Assembly: GCA_050014415.1 (NCBI GenBank)
Contig: JBEKDJ010000028.1
Coordinates: forward strand, 1-25,455
DNA length: 25,455 bases
Source of the DNA: JBEKDJ01 sp050014415
GTDB lineage: Bacteria; Desulfobacterota; BSN033; UBA1163
Direction: 5' to 3'
Below, piece by piece: positions 14,901-22,226 of this stretch (position 1 is its first letter; each line of letters opens with the position of its first letter). The notes beneath the pieces were generated by a model, which saw only the letters and a list, made by a program, of their open reading frames with translations, was not told where the DNA came from and did no database searches. Both the position numbers and the translations under genes were made by a program.

Positions 14901-15460
14901 GAGAGGATTTCCAAAGAATGAAAGAGACGCTCAATGGAGACTTGAGGCTGGAAATGGAGAACGGGGTGATCGAACGGTTTAATATCCTTTCGAAGATCTT
15001 CTCTATCCTCAATGTCTCCCAGTTGTTCAAAGGCAGGCTGCCAGATTTGACTACCCGGGGACTTCCTTATCACCAGATCATAGCAAACATCCACGTCAAG
15101 GATGGAATCGCTTCAACAGAGGACTTGGTAGTCGATAGTGATGCCATGAAGATTACGCTCTTTGGGAAATTCGATGTCGGGAAGAACCTGGTTGATGCAA
15201 AGATCGGAATTCATCCTTTGGTCACAATCGATTCCGTGCTGAGCAATGTTCCCATTGCAGGTTATATCCTCACGGGGAAAGACAAAGCTTTCCTTGCCTA
15301 TGTCTATGAAGTAAAAGGAGATCTAAATAACCCCAAGATCGAGGCGATCCCTCTTAAGAGCATGGGCGAGGGTTTTTGGGGAATCATCAGGCGCTTACTC
15401 GAAACACCTTTGAGACCCTTCCAGAAGACCTCTTCAAAATTGAAGATCCACCTTTCATAG
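11960..15460 (+). CDS. Large AsmA-like envelope protein
   Basis: The 1166-residue protein has one N-terminal membrane segment (about 8-30, FFLWILIPIIAVGLFFLLSI) and an AsmA N-terminal region with the NLGREVTIGQAKMSLW type of opening. Long beta-rich repeats follow, and the C-terminal AsmA_2-like part includes GDLRLEMENGVIERFNILSKI and YILTGKDKAFLAYVYEVKGDL. Such AsmA/TamB/YhdP-group proteins form long hydrophobic grooves across the periplasm and are implicated in lipid traffic to the outer membrane, so a diderm host is implied. The last 15 or so residues read through a junction with a histidine-kinase remnant, so the natural C-terminus may have been replaced. Confidence 0.85.
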   Translation: MVRHRKWFFLWILIPIIAVGLFFLLSINYLIDPNIYRNIIQKSLALNLGREVTIGQAKMSLWEGVGVTLEDLRVRDRSQTFDLLQSKRVILKPRLLSLLKGNVKWKRIVLDGPVFRLRRDEKGRFNFLDGISTKEGWKASQQKMIQTLSTLVGGSLSLRDGEISFSDESLGVSPLVTEIKSFNLLTSELAYRQPFSLRLSGRIGHSKKEGSFFLSGILRNISEEMDLSKGSVEGKAEIKGIDTNHFWPYLKNLLPMKRISGILDLKGHYQGDFSGVFKTSAKIKLKEVVVDYPEVFSYVLTPKWINLVIDAECETKEIKIPRASFELPEISVEAKGRIYGIGSEGMGLEAEAQSGPFDLSEAKRLIPYRIITPSVSDRLFHAEGSGSAQITHVRLSGKMNEIEHCDQVQHAHALSVKMRLDRARLKLPWDLPSLEDLKGNLFFEEGNLHLKEVDGKILHSRIGRANGIFYRLLLVPSLQVSCEGGLDLTDLPSFAKIEGFSEDISRVFSSISILSGKAEYRLSARGDLKLPLRFQHQGSYYLSKVRLTHRQIPFPVLIGEGKIDLSSENLRWSGSKVEFGDSSLLMDGSWRHGEVSGPLEIMVRGKVDLKNLFLLSRSPLFTEEIRQTTIEVEKLSGISSFSFKGRRLAVGGPFSYEGEWMPKEANLLLKRVSSPLTIKDGTLSFSNLGVSFTRMKVQSGNSFLTLDGSVREKNIRLSTKGSIDLSSLPSLLRSSFFPDQVRNSIDGIQELTGEAEVRMKWLGLTENWIASLTDGEAILKRVSLHYRGIPLPISHMEGSLFLSSEQLRFEGLRGRLGTSLFNVTGEIPWFRSLRSEGRRLTFQIASPDLDLDLLFARKKEDTTGSFEKISDWLTRWNLEGKVEADRARYRGFFCEKLKVEMKTVNGKLLFHPFQFEGAEGNLWGEGWIEPTERGIRFEIKPRLSDMEAKAFFRALLQKGREEKVVVTGRVHIDKAEIRGEGEDFQRMKETLNGDLRLEMENGVIERFNILSKIFSILNVSQLFKGRLPDLTTRGLPYHQIIANIHVKDGIASTEDLVVDSDAMKITLFGKFDVGKNLVDAKIGIHPLVTIDSVLSNVPIAGYILTGKDKAFLAYVYEVKGDLNNPKIEAIPLKSMGEGFWGIIRRLLETPLRPFQKTSSKLKIHLS

Positions 15461-15705
15461 AGAAGTTCAACATCACGGTTCCACGGGAGATCGATCGGAT
15501 CAATCACCTGGTAGAGGATCTGCTGGAACTAACACGAAGAAGGATTCGCCCTTTTGCCAATCTAGATGTGAACCTCGTGATCTTCCAGATTATCGATCTC
15601 CATGGAGAAGAGATGAAGAAGAAACAGGTCGCTGTCGTGGAGCATCTGGATCGTTCCCTCCCTATTATCCCTGGCGACCCAGAAAGACTTTATCGCGCCT
15701 TCTCA
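15406..15705 (+). pseudogene. Histidine kinase remnant (end of dimerisation domain and start of ATPase domain)
   Basis: In frame 1 the sequence reads TFETLPEDLF, then EKFNITVPREIDRINHLVED, LLELTR, then LVIFQIIDLHGEEMKKKQVA and PGDPERLYRAF. This is the stretch from just after the phosphoacceptor His to just before the N-box of PAS-type sensor kinases. The His box, N-box and G-boxes are all missing. The 5' end overlaps the last codons of the AsmA-like gene in another frame; the 3' end runs into a response-regulator piece. It is a deletion remnant without expected kinase activity. Confidence 0.7.
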
Positions 15706-15706
15706 G

Positions 15707-15922
15707 TTGATGTTTCTGGATATCAAGATGCCCGGACTTGATGGCCTTAATATCTTGAAAAAACTTCGGGGAAATGACAAACACACCGAGGTGGTGGTCA
15801 TTACCGCCAGTTGTCAGGAAGAAATAGAAGAGGAAGCCAAGGCCTTAGGTGTTATCGATTGCCTGAAGAAACCGCTTGGTATCTTCGAAGTGGAGAGGAT
15901 ACCTTCTCACATTCTCCAGTAG
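15707..15922 (+). pseudogene. Response regulator remnant (second half of a receiver domain)
   Basis: The frame reads MFLDIKMPGLDGLNILKKLR, then VVVITA and CLKKPL. These are the phospho-Asp strand, the Thr switch strand and the conserved Lys of a receiver domain. The first half, with the acidic pocket, is absent, and it ends at TAG 15920-15922 without an output domain. It is in a different frame from the kinase piece, to which it is joined within a few bases of 15706. The two are parts of one or two lost two-component genes fused by deletion. Confidence 0.7.
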
Positions 15923-15968
15923 CTTACTGAGGAGTGTCTGTCGAAACTAGATTCCAGAAGGGCAGACA

Positions 15969-18551
15969 TTAGGGTTTTGAAGGAGACACCACTACACGAA
16001 AACCGATGATCCTGAACCTGTCATCGGGATCATACCTGTACCGGTTGGCGCAACGGAGGTTCTTCCCACTGTAGTCGAATGAACCGCCCCGCAACACCCG
16101 GAGAACATCGGTTCCAACCCTGAGATTCTCGCGCCCATCCTTCTGATCATAGGGATATTTGAAATCAGGCTTCTCCCAATCCTTCCCCCACAAACTCCGC
16201 GTCCACTCCCACACATTACCGCTCATTTCCAGCAGACCATATGGACTGACCCCACCCGGAAAGCACCCCACAGCACTTGTACTACCGATGTGGGCATCAT
16301 AATAGTTTGCACGATTTGGATCAGGCTCACCGCCGTGCCACGGGTAGAGACGTTTGGGTTCAGGATTCTCTTTCAAGGGCAGGCTGCTGGGCTGAAAATT
16401 GACATTGCTGATGATGGGCTCCGAGGGAACATGCACGCCCCCCCGCGCTCCCTTTTCCCACTCGGCTTCGCTGGGCAGCCGCACTTCATATTCTTCAGGA
16501 ATGATCCCCCGAAGTTGTTCTGTCAGCCAATAGGTAAAAGCCAGTGCTTCATACCAGGTAACGCCCACCACCGGGTGATTGGGAAGGTTGAATGGCTCGC
16601 CGAAATGATAAGGCCCGCCTCGAAATTCTTCATCGGTTCTTCCCTTCACTTGCTTACGCGAATGATCCCAGACTTCGGCATCTTGTGCCTCCGTCCAATA
16701 GCGCTGGTCGCGGTATCCGCCCGTCTTAACAAAAGCCGAAAACTGAGCGCCGGTCACGGGGTAGTGAGCAATCCAGTAATGATAATCCAGGGACTCGTTC
16801 AAGTGTTCATCATCACCTTCCCCCATCCAGAACGACCCAGCGGGAATGAAGGAGAACTCCATTTTGTCAATTTTGGTTACGGCTTCCCGTGGATCGTCCA
16901 GTCTAGCCAAGGCACGGCCAGCAGCAGCGCGCAGAATTGGCTTCACTTTTGTATCGTTCACGAGTGACTCTTGCAGAGCCTGCATAACGACTGCCTTACA
17001 TTCAGCTGTCACACCACCGGGCCAAGCGTCAACTACCGCCTCTCCCGCTAAGACTGTTGTTTGCCCCGGCTCCCCCGGCGACTTCTTCATCAGCTCTAGA
17101 AGGATCTCGGAAGCGACTTCATCACGCTGCTGCACGATGCCTATGTATCCAACGGTTAGCAAAGCGACCTCGTGCCAGCTATCGTTTCCAATATGGGGTG
17201 TCAGTGCATCAATCACGGGTTTTACTTCGCGCTGGCCCCGTTGGGTAATCGCCATGGCCGATAGGTATTCTTGCAAGGTAAGATGGATGAAGCCGTACTC
17301 CCCCGGACCACGCTCAAGCAATAGACTTGCATATTCATGGACATCGGCTAACAATTGGTTAGCAGCCTTTTCCGGGTCAGGGATCTCCCGGCTGGCATAA
17401 ATTTCTTCTAACTTCCTTTTCAGGTCCTCCCTCTTGACTAACCCCATCCCCTTGCTTGTCTCGTGCATCCATAATGCTAAAGGCGCCAACACCCGTGCGG
17501 TTTCCACCACGTCCAAGTCGCGACTCGGTGGGCGGTCTAGTCCGCGCTCCAGGTTCCAGTATTTGAGCAGTGTCTCGACGTATTTTTGGTAAAGCTCGAC
17601 TCGCTTTTCCGGCAGCGCGATCCCTTGACGCTTCATCAGAGCTAGAATCGTTAAGAGTAAAGGGTTCGCTGCCAGTCGCCGTACCCCGGGATTGCGGTGC
17701 ACGGCAGCCAACAATTCTACCCGCTGGCGAGCTGCTTCCTCAGCCGCTAGGGGGGTATCGCCCCGTGCCGCACGTTCGAGCGCGGAGGTCCATTTCTCCA
17801 CAAATTGGGAAATCTCCTCATCTTCAAGATCTACCAGCGTGCACTCCTCTAGACCCTCCACCGTTGGACGGACTTCTCGGTAGCCCACGATGCGGCTTGT
17901 GAGGATGCATTTGTTGCCCTTCTGCCGCTGTTCTGTGAAAAAGTCCACCACCCGGTTGACCACTAGGTGGCGCTGAGCGAGATCCCGAACTTCATCCAGA
18001 CCGTCCAGGAGAAACAATACTCCACCCTGGGCCAGTTCTCCGTTCGACATCAAATCAGTGGAGAAATCTATTCCACGATCACGGTAATAATCGGCGATAA
18101 AATGGTCAATCGGAACGTTTCGTATCGACGGTGCGTTTGCATACGCGGAAAGAGGCAACAGAACGGGCAGGCGTGGACCCAGGCCCAAAGCTTCTCCTTC
18201 GCCCAAGGCTAAACGAAGAGTGATATATTTCAATAGAGTCGTCTTGCCAGCCCCAGGATCACCCAGTATGATCAGGCCGTCATGCTGCTTCAGGAGGTCA
18301 AGCACTGGGACGGGCTCGCTTAAGCGATGGTCAGTGATTTCGGCTTCCTTAGCGCCGATCTTGCGACCAGCGACAAGCAATTGGCGGGTCCAGGTCTCGC
18401 CTTTAGGCAACTCGATGCGTGCTTTAAGGGGTACGTACATCTCCAGCAGTGGCAGGCGGGTTGGCACGCGGTCGTAAACTCCCATCCCCTTAAAGTCCAG
18501 GTAGAGGAAACGGTCTTCGAGGTATTTGAAGTACGCTGAATCTTTAAGCAT
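15969..18551 (-). CDS. NLR-like NACHT NTPase fused to a C-terminal FGE-sulfatase/C-type-lectin-fold domain
   Basis: The 860-residue protein has a short N-terminal region (about 1-90, with MGVYDRVP and MYVPLKARIELP) and a NACHT NTPase. Walker A is GDPGAGKTT at 97-105, Walker B VLFLLDGLDE at 178-187, then LTSRIVGYREV; YGFIHLTLQEYLSAMAI is the NACHT-associated winged-helix motif. A helical repeat region (about 430-560) and an FGE-sulfatase/SUMF1-type domain (564-860: FIPAGSFWMG, PVTGAQFSAF, HPVVGVTWYEA, RLPSEAEWEKGARGG, GNVWEWT, RVLRGGS, IGFRV) follow. Bacterial NACHT proteins of this plan are NLR-like conflict or antiphage proteins in which the C-terminal domain is thought to sense a ligand. 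Only one of the two FGE catalytic cysteines (Cys834) remains. ATG 18551 has GGAGGT 6 bases upstream. The gene appears more GC-rich than its neighbours and is probably acquired. Confidence 0.88.
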   Translation of the reverse strand: MLKDSAYFKYLEDRFLYLDFKGMGVYDRVPTRLPLLEMYVPLKARIELPKGETWTRQLLVAGRKIGAKEAEITDHRLSEPVPVLDLLKQHDGLIILGDPGAGKTTLLKYITLRLALGEGEALGLGPRLPVLLPLSAYANAPSIRNVPIDHFIADYYRDRGIDFSTDLMSNGELAQGGVLFLLDGLDEVRDLAQRHLVVNRVVDFFTEQRQKGNKCILTSRIVGYREVRPTVEGLEECTLVDLEDEEISQFVEKWTSALERAARGDTPLAAEEAARQRVELLAAVHRNPGVRRLAANPLLLTILALMKRQGIALPEKRVELYQKYVETLLKYWNLERGLDRPPSRDLDVVETARVLAPLALWMHETSKGMGLVKREDLKRKLEEIYASREIPDPEKAANQLLADVHEYASLLLERGPGEYGFIHLTLQEYLSAMAITQRGQREVKPVIDALTPHIGNDSWHEVALLTVGYIGIVQQRDEVASEILLELMKKSPGEPGQTTVLAGEAVVDAWPGGVTAECKAVVMQALQESLVNDTKVKPILRAAAGRALARLDDPREAVTKIDKMEFSFIPAGSFWMGEGDDEHLNESLDYHYWIAHYPVTGAQFSAFVKTGGYRDQRYWTEAQDAEVWDHSRKQVKGRTDEEFRGGPYHFGEPFNLPNHPVVGVTWYEALAFTYWLTEQLRGIIPEEYEVRLPSEAEWEKGARGGVHVPSEPIISNVNFQPSSLPLKENPEPKRLYPWHGGEPDPNRANYYDAHIGSTSAVGCFPGGVSPYGLLEMSGNVWEWTRSLWGKDWEKPDFKYPYDQKDGRENLRVGTDVLRVLRGGSFDYSGKNLRCANRYRYDPDDRFRIIGFRVVVSPSKP
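15996..16082 (-). other. Possible DGR-type variable region in the NACHT-FGE gene
   Basis: Codons 824-852 encode the ligand-facing end of the CLec fold between RGGS and IGFR. Many positions use NNC or NNT codons that one or two changes at the A bases would make from AAC or AAT (TTC, GAC, TAC, AGT, CTC, TAT, GAT, ATC). This pattern marks variable regions of diversity-generating retroelements, but also occurs in fixed FGE-like proteins. No template repeat or reverse transcriptase is in the window. Confidence 0.35.
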
Positions 18552-18706
18552 ATCGACCTCCATCTTCTTACGAGGGAGTTTAAAATGCCCCCTTCTGAAA
18601 ATCAATCAATACATGGTCGATGCGGCGTGCTGATGAGGGTAAACCCCGAACCCCTTGTTAGGATGTGATGCTTTAAGCGTGTGGGGTGAATATCATGATG
18701 GTTCGA

Positions 18707-19444
18707 TTAGAGGTTACTTCCCTCCGCCGCTTCTTCATATTCAGGAACGACAATTCCTCTCCGAATCATGATGCTGTAAATGAGATCTGCCCGATGGGTT
18801 ACATATTGCTGGTTCCCAGCAGGGCTATATTTTCTCGGATTCGGAAGGACAGCGGCTAGTCTTGCTGACTCTTCAGGAGTCAATTCAGAACAAGGTTTTC
18901 CGAAATAGTTCCTGGACGCCGCCTCCGCACCGAATATCCCGTCACCCCACTCTACCACATTGAGATAAAGTTCTAAAATCCTTTTTTTTGAAAGAGTCTC
19001 TTCCATTCTCCATGTGATGATGGCCTCTCTCACTTTCCTAAAGAGGTTCTTTTGGGGAGACAGGTAAAGGTTCCTAGCAAGCTGTTGGCTGATCGTGCTG
19101 CCACCGTACCTCAATCTACCTGCCTTAATATCCTTCTCGATGGCCTTCTGTATGGCCTCATAATCGAAACCTTCATGTCCCCAGAACTTATCATCTTCCG
19201 CTATCAGAACGGCCTTGATGAGATAAGGGGAGATTCTCGAAAGAGGTATCCTGATCTGATGGACCTCGAATTTCTTCCTCTTCTCTTGCGATTCCTTTTC
19301 TCTGTACTCCATCAAAGCAGTTTTCTTGGGGTACTCTTTCTTCAGTTTTGAAACCTTAGGCATCGAAAGAAGATAGAGGAAAAGTAGAAGGGAGGCAACA
19401 AAGAATATGGAAAAGAGCCATTTGGAGTTTCTTTTCTTGACCAT
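18707..19444 (-). CDS. mtgA: Monofunctional peptidoglycan glycosyltransferase
   Basis: MtgA polymerises lipid II into glycan strands at the cytoplasmic membrane. The 245-residue protein has one N-terminal membrane segment (about 10-28) and a GT51 domain. Its motifs are AVLIAEDDKFWGHEGFD (catalytic Glu 83), GGSTISQQLARNLYLSP, RKVREAIITWRMEETLSKKRI, ELYLNVVEWGDGIFGAEAAS and ESARLAAVLPNP. No transpeptidase domain follows. ATG 19444 gives the usual short cytoplasmic tail and lies 19 bases after the stop of the upstream hydrolase gene, so the two likely form an operon; a longer frame to 19570 overlaps that gene. A clear ribosome-binding site is not seen. Confidence 0.93.
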   Translation of the reverse strand: MVKKRNSKWLFSIFFVASLLLFLYLLSMPKVSKLKKEYPKKTALMEYREKESQEKRKKFEVHQIRIPLSRISPYLIKAVLIAEDDKFWGHEGFDYEAIQKAIEKDIKAGRLRYGGSTISQQLARNLYLSPQKNLFRKVREAIITWRMEETLSKKRILELYLNVVEWGDGIFGAEAASRNYFGKPCSELTPEESARLAAVLPNPRKYSPAGNQQYVTHRADLIYSIMIRRGIVVPEYEEAAEGSNL

Positions 19445-19463
19445 TATCAGGAGTCTTGTGCTT

Positions 19464-20099
19464 TCATCCTCGGACAAATGGGTTGTGCTGCCTCTCATAT
19501 TGAATGGTCGAGGTGGGTGTAGGACCGTAGTTATGTCCCGGGAAGACGATTGTTTCTCCCGGCAGTACATAAAGCTTATTCCGAATGGATGCTTCCAACC
19601 TCTCCCATGAACTCCCTGGGAAATCTGTCCGTCCTACTGCCCCCACAAAAAGGCTGTCGCCAGTGAAGACCATCCCATCCATGTAGAGAGACATCCCTCC
19701 TGGGGAATGACCAGGAGTGTGGATCACCTTCAGTCTGACCTTGCCAACTTGAATCACATCCCCTTCTTTGACAAGAATGTCAGCGGAGGGAGACGGCGTG
19801 GCCTGGAACATCTCTAGAAGGTAGGAAGGAATTCGCAAAAGATCTCCTGCGTCATCTTCGTGGATGATAATCTTAGCCCCGGTCTTCTTCACCATTGCAG
19901 CATTACCCATGACATGATCCACATGGGAATGGGTGTTGACGATATATTTGACCTTATCCAAGCCGTGAGATTTGGCCTCTGCAACGAGCCTATCTGTCTC
20001 GCCCGCAGGGTCGATGAACAGTCCTTCCTTTGTGTCCTCATCTCCAATCAGATAACAGAAGATCGAGAAATTTCCGACCTCGTATTGCTTGACAATCAT
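19464..20099 (-). CDS. Metallo-beta-lactamase-fold hydrolase (glyoxalase II-like)
   Basis: The 211-residue protein has the zinc motif THSHVDH (His 57, His 59, Asp 61, His 62), then TPGHSPGG (third His region), FTGDSLFVGAVGRTDFPG and a C-terminal FPGHNYGPT. This is the layout of glyoxalase II-like or YcbL-type hydrolases, which usually cleave thioesters; the substrate here is unknown. GGAGAGGAT precedes ATG 20099. It heads a two-gene operon with mtgA. A second hydrolase of the same fold diverges from the other side of the shared spacer, and the two are only distantly alike. Confidence 0.9.
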   Translation of the reverse strand: MIVKQYEVGNFSIFCYLIGDEDTKEGLFIDPAGETDRLVAEAKSHGLDKVKYIVNTHSHVDHVMGNAAMVKKTGAKIIIHEDDAGDLLRIPSYLLEMFQATPSPSADILVKEGDVIQVGKVRLKVIHTPGHSPGGMSLYMDGMVFTGDSLFVGAVGRTDFPGSSWERLEASIRNKLYVLPGETIVFPGHNYGPTPTSTIQYERQHNPFVRG

Positions 20100-20128
20100 T
20101 TTATCCTCTCCGTTCCGATTGATTTTTC

Positions 20129-20157
20129 AATATAATCCATGAACTCTCAAACTTCAA
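20129..20157 (-). promoter_or_regulatory. Promoter of the hydrolase-mtgA operon
   Basis: On the minus strand TTGAAG (20157-20152), a 17-base spacer and TATATT (20134-20129) lie about 30 bases upstream of the ATG at 20099. This is one half of a divergent promoter region. Confidence 0.55.
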
Positions 20158-20279
20158 CCCCCCATAGGGCCTCCTGCTTTTTTGTTCGGAAGGCGGATTG
20201 TCATTTTCACACGTGGACCCATGACCATTCGAATCCATGAACCTTCAAGCTTTCCTGACTTCTCGGAATGACAGTTGAT

Positions 20280-20308
20280 TTGACAAGCCGCGCGTTTTCA
20301 TTTAATGA
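20280..20308 (+). promoter_or_regulatory. Promoter of the divergent hydrolase gene
   Basis: TTGACA (20280-20285) is a perfect -35 box; 17 bases later lies a weak -10, TAATGA (20303-20308). Between this and the minus-strand promoter, about 120 bases hold no gene. Confidence 0.45.
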
Positions 20309-20348
20309 GAAGGAGCCTGTGATCGACTTGAGATAGGAGACCGATCCT

Positions 20349-21014
20349 GTGAAGCTTGAGAAGGACCTGTTTATCTACCTTTGGCAAAACCAATATGAAA
20401 ACAATTGCAACACCTATGTGATCGATGAGGAGATGACCATTCTCATCGATCCGGGCCATTCCCGCCATCTAAAGAAACTCTTCCAGCAAATGGAGGAAGA
20501 CGGAATCTCCCCCGAGGAGATTGATGTCGTTATCATCACCCATTCCCATCCTGACCATTTGGAAGGCATTGAAGTGTTTCTTGACAAACCTGTCAAGATA
20601 GGAATGAATCGCGAGGAGGAGCGCTACCTCCAGGAGAGTGGGAAACTCCTCTTTGAGATGATGGGACAACCCTTGCCGAAACTCCGGGTAGACTTCCACT
20701 TGAAGGAGGGAGAACTCCATCTAGGAAAAAGAACCTTCAGTATTTACAAGACCCCTGGCCATTCCCCTGGTTCACTTTCAATCTATTGGCCCGAGAGGAA
20801 GGTCCTCTTCACTGGAGACCTCTTTTTTTACGGTGGGGTTGGAAGAACGGATTTTCTTGAAGGTAATTCCAAACTACTGATGGGGAGTATCGAGAAGATG
20901 TCCTGTTTGGATATTGAAATCTTGCTCCCCGGGCACGGAGACATCGTAACGGGGAAGGAAATGGTTCTTCAGAACTTCGAATTCATTCGACAGAATTTCT
21001 ATCCCTATCTATAG
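20349..21014 (+). CDS. Metallo-beta-lactamase-fold hydrolase
   Basis: The 221-residue protein shows NCNTYVID, THSHPDH (His 65, His 67, Asp 69, His 70), KTPGHSPGSLSIYW, FTGDLFFYGGVGRTDF and LLPGHG, in the standard order of zinc-dependent MBL-fold hydrolases. The GxGRTDF motif is shared with the divergent gene. The substrate is unknown. GTG 20349 is the start, with AGGAGACC 8 bases before it; no ATG is available in frame near it. Its last 10 bases overlap the 3' end of the convergent coiled-coil gene. Confidence 0.88.
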   Translation: MKLEKDLFIYLWQNQYENNCNTYVIDEEMTILIDPGHSRHLKKLFQQMEEDGISPEEIDVVIITHSHPDHLEGIEVFLDKPVKIGMNREEERYLQESGKLLFEMMGQPLPKLRVDFHLKEGELHLGKRTFSIYKTPGHSPGSLSIYWPERKVLFTGDLFFYGGVGRTDFLEGNSKLLMGSIEKMSCLDIEILLPGHGDIVTGKEMVLQNFEFIRQNFYPYL

Positions 21015-21550
21015 AGCCTTAACTTCTCCTTGATTTCGTTCAATCTTACTCCATATCCGTCCCGTAATTCTTTCAACTTGCTTTTCAAGAACTCTGCTTC
21101 TTCTATATTGGCTTCCACTGCACTTCCGTAGATCCCTTCTCTTCTCAATGCCTCTGTCGCCTGGGTCCTCACTTCCTGCTTGACCTTCGCTTCGTCCTTT
21201 TGGTAGTGGGAGAGTAGTTGAAGAAGTTTCTGCTTTGCATCTTCAATCTCTTGAGGCCTTAGCGATTCAATCCCCTTGAAGAGCCTTTCGCCTTCACCGT
21301 TCAGAGAGAGGGCATCAATCCATTGTGAGAGGAGAAACTCTTTCACCACGATCGCCGTTTTCTCCTCCATTCTTCCGATCTCCTTCAGAACTTCATTCGC
21401 GGGGAGGTGGCCCTCCCTATACCGGTTAGAAAGACTGGTAGCCTTCTGAAGAATCTCTTTTCTTCTGATCTCTATCTTCTCTTCGTCGGAGATTGCAAGC
21501 CTTTTGGTTCTCTCCATGGCCAATTCTAAGGTTGATTTGATCTCTCCCAC
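21005..21550 (-). CDS. Coiled-coil protein of unknown function (DUF6657-like)
   Basis: The 181-residue protein is almost entirely charged helix, opening MGEIKSTLELAMERTKRLAI and ending with ELRDGYGVRLNEIKEKLRLYR. The opening recalls small deltaproteobacterial proteins grouped as DUF6657; no enzyme motif, cysteine or membrane segment is present. GTG 21550 is the start, with AAGGAG 8 bases before it. It stands alone, convergent with the hydrolase gene. The function is unknown and the family assignment is tentative. Confidence 0.75.
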   Translation of the reverse strand: MGEIKSTLELAMERTKRLAISDEEKIEIRRKEILQKATSLSNRYREGHLPANEVLKEIGRMEEKTAIVVKEFLLSQWIDALSLNGEGERLFKGIESLRPQEIEDAKQKLLQLLSHYQKDEAKVKQEVRTQATEALRREGIYGSAVEANIEEAEFLKSKLKELRDGYGVRLNEIKEKLRLYR

Positions 21551-21814
21551 GGCTAAAGCTCCTTAAGCCTGGACCCAAAACCTTGCAGTCCCTCTTCAAA
21601 TCGTCAATCCCCTCTCTTCCGAAAGGGAGGCACAATTTCCAAGTATGAGGCATGAAATCCTAGATAAGCACGGGTTTTCGAGATTCAAATTACCCAAATA
21701 AAAAAGGTTAGTCCCGCCTTGGTGGAATTCGGTATACAAATTCCGAATCTGTTCAGGATTTCGATATTTGGATTCCGAATTTGAAGAAATTTCACATATC
21801 TTTGGCTAGCACTT
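21551..21814. repeat. Spacer with ATTCCGAAT-type inverted words
   Basis: No gene is supported. ATTCGG...CCGAAT (about 21727-21748) and GGATTCCGAATTTG (about 21770-21783) form nested short inverted repeats in AT-rich sequence, of the low-complexity spacer kind seen at 9236-9350. Confidence 0.5.
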
Positions 21815-21854
21815 AAAAAGAGAAACCCCAGGATTAACCTGGGGCCTCTCTTTT
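21815..21854. terminator. Bidirectional terminator after the cold-shock gene
   Basis: CCCCAGG-ATTAA-CCTGGGG forms a perfect 7-bp stem, extended by AAAAGAG on the left and CTCTTTT on the right. It has T-runs in both directions and lies 25 bases beyond the csp stop codon. Confidence 0.85.
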
Positions 21855-21878
21855 GGCTTAGCCTAACGAGTTTCCATT

Positions 21879-22082
21879 TCAGCCCAGAACGGTAACGTCC
21901 GTTGCCTGCGGACCTTTCGGACCCTGGGAAATCTCAAACTCTACTTCGTCGCCCTCATAAAGAACCTTGAATCCGTCCTTCTTAATAGCGGAGAAGTGAA
22001 CGAAAACATCGCTTCCGTCATCTCTGGAAATAAACCCATAGCCCTTCTTCTCGTTAAACCATTTGACACGACCTTTGGCCAC
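21879..22082 (-). CDS. Cold-shock protein (CspA family)
   Basis: The 67-residue single OB-fold protein has the RNA-binding motifs KGYGFISRDD (RNP1-like) and DVFVHFSAI (RNP2-like), and starts MAKGRVKWFNEKKGYGF. It binds single-stranded nucleic acid and acts as an RNA chaperone. The start is GTG 22082, with GGAGG about 9 bases upstream. The gene has its own promoter at 22227-22255, a leader of about 140 bases with a terminator-like hairpin, and a strong terminator, so it is monocistronic. Which Csp paralogue it is cannot be decided. Confidence 0.95.
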   Translation of the reverse strand: MAKGRVKWFNEKKGYGFISRDDGSDVFVHFSAIKKDGFKVLYEGDEVEFEISQGPKGPQATDVTVLG

Positions 22083-22143
22083 TACAACTCACCTCCTCTC
22101 TATTGCGAAATTACGTAAGTTGTAATAGCCTTTGGTCCTAATT

Positions 22144-22182
22144 AAAAAAGGCCACCAAGTTTCTTGAACACTTTTGTGGCCT
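22144..22182 (-). promoter_or_regulatory. Terminator-like hairpin in the csp leader
   Basis: In the minus-strand transcript, AGGCCAC (22182-22176) pairs with GTGGCCT (22155-22149). An inner AAGT/ACTT pair supports the stem, and a run of six T follows (22149-22144). It lies downstream of the csp promoter and upstream of its start codon, where it could act as an attenuator or temperature-sensitive leader. Confidence 0.65.
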
Positions 22183-22226
22183 CTTTCTTGATCCAAACAA
22201 CTACTCCTTACAACTTACCTTGTGAG

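Noticed and set aside
15969..16100. Complete DGR cassette next to the NACHT-FGE gene
   Set aside because: No reverse transcriptase motif and no second copy of the variable stretch was found on either strand of the window; only the variable-region-like pattern is claimed.
20100..20348. Riboswitch in the divergent spacer
   Set aside because: No conserved aptamer pattern was recognised; only two promoters can be supported.
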